From NCBI RefSeq assembly GCF_040712315.1, contig NC_134015.1:18167614-18231613 (forward strand): a stretch of DNA of 64,000 nucleotides, given 5' to 3'. The notes under the pieces were generated by a model that saw only the letters and a program-made list of their open reading frames with translations, made no database searches and had not been told where the DNA came from. Below are positions 57,190 through 64,000 of this stretch, one piece after another. The stretch comes from Castanea sativa (taxonomy: Eukaryota > Streptophyta > Magnoliopsida > Fagales > Fagaceae). Position 1 is the stretch's first letter. Every line of letters starts with the position of its first letter. A program made the translations under genes and the position numbers.

Positions 57190-59839
57190 GCACGATTGCA
57201 TGGAGTTCATGTGGGTTGGAGCGGATGTCCCAGAAACGTTTTGCAAGGAAGGCTTTGTTCCTGTGTAAGCTTCTTTTAATGTTAAGCCCTCCTAACCATT
57301 TGGGCTTCGTGATAGTCTACCAATTCAAGAGGTGGGTTTTTTTTTTTTTTTTTTCAATCTCTCCCCATAGAAAATTTCTATTTATTTTGTCGATTTTTTT
57401 GCAAATTTTAGTGGGGAGCAGGGTGCATTGCATAACGTGAGTGAAGATGGTAGTGGTGATGGCGTTGATGAGGGTTAGGTGTCTCGCTAGAGAGAGTGAA
57501 CCAACTTTCCACCTAAAATGTTTAGAGCGGAGTTTGTCGATGATGAAGTTGAAAGCTCTAGTATTCCTCTTATCTGTGATAATGGGAACACCAAGATATT
57601 TTCCAAAGTTGGTGCACGCTCTAATGCTAAGCTCATTCTCCACAGAATCAATGATGGACGGCAAAGTGTGAGGGGCGAAATAAATTTTTGATTTACAGTG
57701 ATTGATTTTTTGACCTGAGGCGGAGCAAACTTTTTCAAGGGTGTTTTTTATCGTTAGGCAGCTCCTTTTAGTGGCTTTTGCAAACAAGATGAGGTCGTTC
57801 GCGAAGAAGAGGTCGGAAAAGGTTGGTCCATTCCTAGAGGTTTTGATTCCCTTCCAGTTTTTTTATTCGAATTCATTGTAAATGAGGTGGGCAAGGTACT
57901 CCATGAAAAGAATAAAGATGTAGGGAGATAATGGGTCATTTTGGCGTATTCCCCAAGAAGGTAGGAAATAGTTTAGTCTTTCCCCAATTACAAGAATTGA
58001 GAGGCTAGAAGTAGTAATGCAGGACATAATGAACTCGATCCAGTCTCTAGGGAAGTTGAAGAATACAAGAATATGCTTGATGAAGCCCCATTCTAGCCTA
58101 TTGAAGGCCTTTTTCAAATAAATTTTTAGAGCCATGAGACCTTTTTTGCTATTTGAAGTGGACATAGTATGGATGACTTCTTAGGTTAGGATGATGTTGT
58201 TGCTAGCTTTTCGACTAGGGATGAAGCTAGCTCGAAAGGGGTGAATAAGGTCATCAAGATATGGTTTGATTCTGAGAACCAAGATCTTTGTGAATGTCTT
58301 GTAGATGGTGTTGCACAGGCAAATGGGACGGAATCGTTGAATGGTTTTTGGTTTGGCCACTTTTGGGACGAGGCATACGAGGGTGCCATTCAAATCGTCG
58401 AGGATTTTTTTTTTTTTTTTGACTTGAAGATTTTCTTGACCTGGGTAGTGACTAATAGCCCTACAATGTTCCAGAACTTTTGGGAAAATATGGGGTGTAA
58501 GCCGTCTGTACCCCAGGCTTTCATGGGCTTGAAAGAGAAGATGGTTGCCCTGATTTTGCCATCTGTGACCTCATCCGAGATAGCATAAAAAATGTATGTG
58601 GAGATACGGGGAAAGTTTTGAGGGGTTGGTGGAGAGAGGGGGATGGAAGTAGTTTCAGAGGAGTAGAGGTTGGTGAAATGAGATAGTATGGTGTTTTTGA
58701 TCTCGGTGGGGTCATAAGACCACTAACCAACAGAGTTTTTCATGCACCAGATTTTGTTACTGCGTCTTCGACAAATGGTGGATAAGTGAAAGAAGTTTGT
58801 GTTTTTATCTCCGAGGAGGTTCCACTTGTTTCTAAATTTCAATGCCCAAAACTCTTTTTCCATGCGGAGGATTTGTTGGAAGTCACCCACGAGTTTCCTT
58901 TCAAGGGTTGAGAGAGAGTTGTTTTTTTCGTAGCATTGGGCCTTTTGGATGCCGTTTAGACAGGCCAAAATTCTTTTTTTCTTGTGGAAAATATTACCAA
59001 AAATCTTACGGTTGTACGTCTTAGCTCACTGAGTGAAGGTTTGGATTGCTAGGGATATTTCGTTTGGGTGGGCTTGCCATGATTCTTTAATGATGCTAGG
59101 GAAAGAGGGGTCAGAGAACCAGATGGTTTTGAGGCGGAAAGGTTGTTGACCATAGTTGAAGGGGAGAGGGTTTGTGTTTATAAGGATTGGGTGGTGGTCG
59201 GAGAAGGTTTTGGGGAGGTGGAGGACATTTGTTTCTTCAAAGAGGAGTTTCCATTGAAAGTTGGCGAGAACTCTGCCAAGATGCTTCATAACTAGGCTTG
59301 TGTCTCTTTTGTTATTCTAGGTAAAGTGAGGTCCATTGTACCTATGGTCAATGAGGTTACATGAGTTTACAAAGTCATTGAAGATGGTCATGCATCTTCG
59401 GCAGGGAGGGTGCTACTGAGGCTTTCATTGAGACTTTCATTGTGGGTTAGTATCTCATTGAAATCCCCAGCTAGCATCCAAGGAAGGTGGAGGTGAGGTG
59501 TAAGTGCTGAGAGTTCTTCCCAGACGGTAAGACGCTTGTTAAGATCAGGACTAGCATATATATAGCGGAAAAAAGCCAAGAGGAGGTTGGGTTTATAGGG
59601 CTTACCTGCACAAAGGCATTGATGGATTGCTCAGTCACGGACAGGATGCTGAGGGTGATGTTGTTGTCATTCCAGAGGACCCATATGCCTCCCCGGAAGC
59701 CTGTTGCATCAGAGTAGCAAACATTGTCGAATCCTAGTGAAGAGTTGACGTCCTTAGGGTGATTTCCTGATATGTCAGTTTCCATGATGACAGCAATATC
59801 TAGACGATGGGCTCGGTTCAGATCAGCAAAATTTGGCAT
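57190..59839 (-). pseudogene. LINE ORF2 pseudogene: endonuclease and RT
   Basis: APE endonuclease pieces: 59839-59560 (IAVIMETDISG, GFRGGIWVLW) and 59579-59388 (LPWMLAGDFNEILTHNE). RT pieces: 59289-58723 (FSDHHPILI, GDKNTNFFHLSTICRRRSNKI), 58393-58181 (LVCLVPKVAKPKTIQRFRPI, FIPSRKASNNIIL), 58165-57863 (KKAFNRLEWGFIKHI, SWGIRQNDPLSPYIFIL) and 57787-57317 (GQKINHCKSKIYF, FGKYLGVPIITD, LTLINAITTTIF, NRNFLWGE). In LINE 1 the LKARYFP motif follows here. Multiple stops and frame changes, so inactive. Confidence 0.87.
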
Positions 59840-60199
59840 GGTAGGGGGTAGTGGGGTTTTTTGTGGAATTGGCCTCGAGTTGTCAAAGTCAGCATGGGCG
59901 TGGTTGGCGAGGTCAGAGGAGACAGAAGAAAGGTTTTTTGGGGTGTGTGTACAAGGGAGAGAGATGTTATGGGCATTGCTACTTGTGCTGAGGGCGCATG
60001 TGTGAACGTTCTTTGAGGATTTCTGGAAGGGCGCAGGATGTCGTGTCAGTCAGGGTTGGTGGATTTTCCAAACTGGTGGTCGAAGGGGTGTGCAGGTCCT
60101 TGCTTGTGAGATTTACGATTTTGGACGATCATCCATTCTCCAAAGGTTGAGAGGCTTCCGTGTTGGGATCAGCGTCAGGGGTGGAAGATTGTGGGGTCG

Positions 60200-61074
60200 G
60201 GGATGGTGGGGCTAAGGGGCGAATGATTGTCGGGCAGCTTGGAGCTTTGTGGCCGACACAACCACATTCAAAGCATAGAGTAGAGATTCCCTCATATTGG
60301 ACCAGTTGAAGAAGAGAGCCGATGAGAACCTTGGATGTAAGAGGGGAATCTAAATCTATTTGTACACAAAGTCGGGCATATCTCCCTCTAACATTGTCAA
60401 TGGTTCAGGCGTCAATCTTTAGAAGATTCCTAAGTTGGTTGCCGATCCTTTGAAGTATGGCTCTGTCGTAAAGCTTGATAGGCAGTTTTGAGAGTCTAGC
60501 CCAGACTGCCGTACGTGGTAATGATTTGAGCTTCAGAGGGTCGAAAGCCCGGAGACCATTTGCGGACCGAGAGAAATTGGTGGCCTGTGAACCAGGGTCC
60601 ATCGTTGATGACCTTCCAGTAGTCTTCTTCAAGCCTGAACTTGATGAGAAAATAGTCTAGGCCAAGATCAATGCACTGGAGTTCTCGCTGGGGCTTCCAT
60701 ATGGCTCTGATTTTGAAATCAAGGTATTTGAAACCTAGGGATTTCCCAAAATCTTTGACTATCAAAGTAGATCGCCAAGGGGCTCTAGTGTATTTTTTTT
60801 CTTCACTAGAGAGGAGGATCACCGGATATGGATCATTCGGGTCTTCGTTTAGATCAGAGCCTGCGTCGTTGTCATTTAGATGTATATTTTGGAGTGTGTG
60901 AGCTTCCCAACCTGGGGACAGATGGGTAAGAGAGTCTCTATATGACTTGATAGGCCGCTGCGGGTGGAAGTTAGTGGAGGTGGATTTCTGTTTTTTGGCG
61001 CTGCGGACTAGGGTGTCCGTCTCTTTCGATGAACGTGTAGAGGGAGTGTTTTCAGCGTTCTCAGTCATAGTCAA
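60200..61074 (-). pseudogene. LINE ORF1 (DUF4283-zinc knuckle) pseudogene
   Basis: Opens MTMTENAENTPSTRSS at 61074. The DUF4283 domain is visible: FGKSLGFKYLDFKIRAIWK, LDYFLIKFRLEEDYWKVIND, GPWFTGHQFLSVRKW. After a frame change at about 60500 it continues AVWARLSKLPIKLYD and IGNQLRNLLKIDA, then CFECGCVGHKAPSC (about 60280-60230), a CX2CX4HX4C zinc knuckle. ORF1 proteins of plant L1 elements bind RNA. It has lost its frame once and has an early stop. Confidence 0.82.
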
Positions 61075-61182
61075 AATGGTGATAGTTAACCAAATGGTTT
61101 CAAATAGGTGATTGTTATCCTATTCCTTTTATTAATGAAGATACTACACAATATGGACCACTTTAGATTCTTGAATTGTATG

Positions 61183-61932
61183 TGTAAGTGCACAATTGCA
61201 CCTGGCCCCAAGAACAGTTACGGGCTCAGGCCCAATGAGCCTTAAACAATATGAATTTGTAGAGTGTGGGCTTGAAACCCAGGTTAGAAGTGTCTAAGGA
61301 TTAAGTGACAAGTCAAAGATTGCAAACGCTTGAAAACAACAAGGAATATTGTAAATCAACCTCCTCGGACGTAAGCCGAGAGCTGTTCTTATATTATCTC
61401 TTTCTCTTTTTTCTTTTTCTTTTTAGATTACAAAAAAGGGAGCCCCCATTCCTGTTCTAGGTTTCTCCTTATATACTCATCTTTTTGATACTTGGTACAC
61501 GTGTTGCCCCAACTCCCCCTTAGCCCAGATATTTCTTTTCTCAGTGCCTTTGAATAGTAACCAGAAGTTTCCCTTCCACTGTTCAGGCGTCACTTCCCCA
61601 TTAATGCGGCCAGGGTGGTAGGTGCAGGGTCTTTAATGTGGAGGTGGCAGCCTTTATCTTCGGTATTTCTCTAACATCGATGCTTCTAGGACATTCAAGG
61701 GTTCACCCCCTTTAACCATTGGTCTTAACCGTGTCGTTCCCTAACCTTTACCATGAAGTCCCGGGTTCTCTGGTGTCCGTTCGAAGGGAAATTCATCCTC
61801 GGCTGGATCCCCGGATCCTCGACGTATGGGCCAACCCGTAGTATTAACAAGTTCTAAACCCAAGAGTAGGTCGGCCTTCCTTAGCATGGCCCAAAGGCCC
61901 ACATCCCCATCAGGGTCAATTTTCTCCCCACA
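61183..61932 (-). repeat. 3' LTR of a minus-strand Tat element (about 750 bp)
   Basis: On the plus strand it starts TGTAAGTGCACAATTGC and ends TCTCCCCACA. Next to it, atagcccctcaaaactc is the inverse of a polypurine tract (gagttttgaggggctat), which must lie 5' of a 3' LTR, so the element reads leftward. A minus-strand TATA box, tatataagg, lies at about 61472-61480. The partner LTR and target duplication are outside the window. Confidence 0.72.
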
Positions 61933-62440
61933 ATAGCCCCTCAAAACTCTAATTTTCAACGTCCGAGGAGAAAAATAGGGTTTTGATCTAACGAGAACCT
62001 ACTCCACATACTTTGTGAGTGATTGCACGTGTGGAAATCGTTTCGCGTCCCAGAAGATGCCACTTGGCGGTTTTATTTTCAAAAACGCGCGCATTTATTA
62101 CTGTAAGTTACATTTTTTCCCCCACGTTCAACGGTGAGATGGGTATCCAACGGTCCTCGTTACTTCACGAAAATTTGGGCGGGACGAATATAATTTCGGG
62201 ACCGCTTTTTCGCACATCGTGACGCTTCGGGAACCTGCGCCTTCATTTAATTCCCCAGGGGCTAATCCCATCAAAACATCAGCAATCATACTTTACCTGC
62301 AGAAAACCGTGGAAATTTGCACACCTTCAACTTTGTAAGTTCTTGCTCTCTCTATTCTTAACCTTTTCTCCTCGGATATAGTCCTCGGCTGTCCTCGTAG
62401 ATATTCTCCCCTTTAGAGTTTAGCCTTTCGTTCTTTTCTG
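61933..62440 (+). other. Leader between LTR and antisense ORF
   Basis: No coding sequence. It may carry the promoter and 5' UTR of the plus-strand antisense ORF: a gaatataatttc AT-rich box at about 62186, then CT-rich leader (ctttcgttcttttctg) up to the ATG at 62441. Confidence 0.4.
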
Positions 62441-64000
62441 ATGGGTAGGTTTAAGTGTATAGTTGATACCGCCGCTGGAATGGAAGGCTTCAGAGCCAAA
62501 TATCACATTCCCGGCGATGTAGGTTTAAAATATTGTCCGGCAGAAGCCGTGGCCGGTTCTAGAAAAGAGGGAGAGGTTATCATCCCAATGATAGCCTTTA
62601 TAGAGGGTGGGATGACCCTCCCAATGAAACCAGTAACCAGGGAGTACCTTCGCAACCATCGGTTGTGTCCCGATCAGTGCCTCCCAAACGTTTTTAGAGT
62701 TTTGGGTAGCGTCGATACTCTAAACGAGCAAATGGGTCTAAACCTCACCTGGCACGACGTCGTCTTTTTGTACGAGTCCCATAAACTCTCCAAAGTAGGT
62801 TACTACATTAAATCCCGCTCCAGCGTCGTTAGGCTAATCTCCTGTCTACCCAAATCCAACAAAGGCATGAAGGATGACTACTTGATCGTCTCTGGGAACT
62901 GGCACGACGGCCTCCACTGCCCAGTTGAGTGGGGAGATCCAGGTGCGACACCTTAGGATTAACCTCCCCATCTCACAGCTCCCTTTAATACTGACAAACA
63001 TGCACACTAACATGTATTTATATTTGTTTAACTTTATCACTTGCTGTGTGAATCTGACCACGTTATTCACTTTCACGTCTTTCTTTGCAGATAAACAACA
63101 CGTGCGTCCACGCTCGAGCCACTGCAGCGTTGCCGATCTAAACCGAGTGCTTCGCTCCGAGGTGTTTGTCAGCGAGGACTTACAACTTAGAGCTGCTCAT
63201 CTGATTCTGGGGTACACTCCCATCTCTTCGGACTTCCAGGAGATAGAAAATGCCATAATCGCTGGTGACCGAAGACGAAGGAGAATAAACGTAGCCCGGC
63301 CCCACTTTTTGGACGACCACGATCTCCCTGACGCCGCTCACACCGTCTTGTACAACCAGCCCATAGCGGCAATTCCTCTCGCCGTACGTTCTCAGGGCAT
63401 CGCCATCCCGGAGGAGCGAGTGTCCTCTTCCAACACTTTGGATGAGGAGATAGAACAATTTCAGTTCGAGGGCTCTCCACGACCTCGCGGAAACCCATTT
63501 GTTATCCTCTCCGATGAGGAGGAAGAAGAAGAAGCCGAGGCCTCAGGGATTGCAGGTCTAGTGATAGCGCGTCCAGACGATAGTTCAGTCGAAGAAGAAA
63601 TGGACACGCTTAAGGATCTCATGTCCGACAGAGGTGCCCGGGTGGCAAAGAAGGGTGCGAGAGGGTCCCAAGTTCCTCCTACCTTGCCACCACCTCCTCC
63701 TCCTCCAGCCGACGCTAAGCCTCCCACCGATGATTCTAAGAAGAAGAGAAAAGTGGACGCCGAGGTGGCTGGTGGGGAGAAGGCAAAGAAAATAAAACAG
63801 CAACCGCCGCTGGCCCAGCAGCAGAAGCCAGACAAAGGCAAAGGGCGCGCCTGCTTAGTTGAGAGTGGGGAGATCAGAGAAGTGGCTGAGGTGCGACGAG
63901 CGCCAGTCACCTGGTCTCCTGATTTGAGACTGGACGGCGCCCTTATTCCCTGCCACTCCAGCATCAGAGCCGTGCAACAAGGCCACGCCCACCACTTAGC
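62441..64000 (+). CDS. Tat-lineage antisense ORF (aORF) protein, open, partial at window end
   Basis: Exon 1, 62441-62942: MGRFKCIVDTAAGMEGFRAK, IEGGMTLPMKPVTREYLR, VFRVLGSVDTLNEQMGLNL. A 148-bp intron (62943-63090, gtgcga...tttgcag, phase 1) follows, then exon 2 from 63091, open to the window end. Exon 2 has HLILGYTPISSDFQEIE, an acidic run DEEEEEEAEA (about 63510-63540), a proline run (63680-63705), a KKKRKV-type nuclear localisation signal (63736-63753) and a Gln-rich stretch. It is distantly like the antisense ORF at 29852-31869 and shares the same intron position and phase. Function unknown; nuclear location is inferred from the basic motif. Confidence 0.72.

Larger units (their letters stand above)
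46088..61078 (-). mobile_element. L1-type LINE, minus strand, split by a copia element
   Basis: Domains on the minus strand: ORF1 with DUF4283 and zinc knuckle (61074-60200), endonuclease (59839-59300), RT (59289-57190), then a post-RT segment and RNase H (56730-56347). RNase H resumes beyond the copia insert at 46400 and ends with a stop at 46119. An A-rich tail (tttttttcttgg on the plus strand) is at about 46088. The zf-RVT region is replaced by a 430-bp AT-rich segment (56761-57189). Confidence 0.82.

Noticed and set aside
57216..57671. Plus-strand ORFs at the LINE
   Set aside because: Antisense shadows of the LINE RT on the minus strand.
63461..63964. 167-codon minus-strand ORF
   Set aside because: Antisense shadow of the aORF exon 2; Ser/Ala-rich composition comes from the complementary codons.

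Overview
The window is nuclear DNA of a flowering plant, almost certainly a woody eudicot. It is AT-rich, has spliced genes with GT/AG introns, and is packed with nested plant transposable elements of the hAT, MULE, CACTA, L1-type LINE, SINE, Ty1/copia and Ty3/gypsy Tat kinds. Some repeat families resemble ones I associate with Fagaceae, but I cannot prove the family from sequence alone.

One ordinary host gene is clear: a ten-exon minus-strand gene at 9132-16804 encoding a 544-residue GT8 membrane glycosyltransferase of the IPUT1/PGSIP6 type (inositol phosphorylceramide glucuronosyltransferase, first sugar step of GIPC sphingolipid synthesis). All nine introns join in frame. A 50-codon ORF with a TATA box (21323-21475) is a weaker host-gene candidate.

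Layout: 1-3.2 kb, two non-autonomous hAT elements. 3.2-7.3 kb, a 5'-truncated L1 LINE with a 17-bp target duplication. 9.1-16.8 kb, the host gene. 17.8-18.1 kb, a SINE. 19.0-20.15 kb, three elements nested inside each other (MITE in MITE, MULE in the inner one). 22.8-32.6 kb, a hAT element holding a MITE-like segment holding a decayed Tat-lineage gypsy element (gag, protease, RT, two RNase H domains, integrase and an antisense ORF). 34.3-37.7 kb, gypsy remnant, a CACTA element rich in palindromes, local duplications and a SINE. 37.9-41.3 kb, a decayed BED-finger hAT transposase. 41.3-46.0 kb, two solo LTRs of one family and a CACTA fragment. 46.1-61.1 kb, one minus-strand LINE split in its RNase H domain by a copia element, which itself carries a MITE and a 4.1-kb hAT element with a nearly intact transposase. 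61.2-64 kb, the 3' LTR and still-open antisense ORF of a second, minus-strand Tat element that runs off the window.

Most element boundaries rest on target-site duplications read directly from the sequence. The mobile genes are nearly all pseudogenes. The parts still open enough to be biologically active are the host gene, the antisense ORF at 62441, and the hAT transposase, which has only two apparent single-base frame changes.
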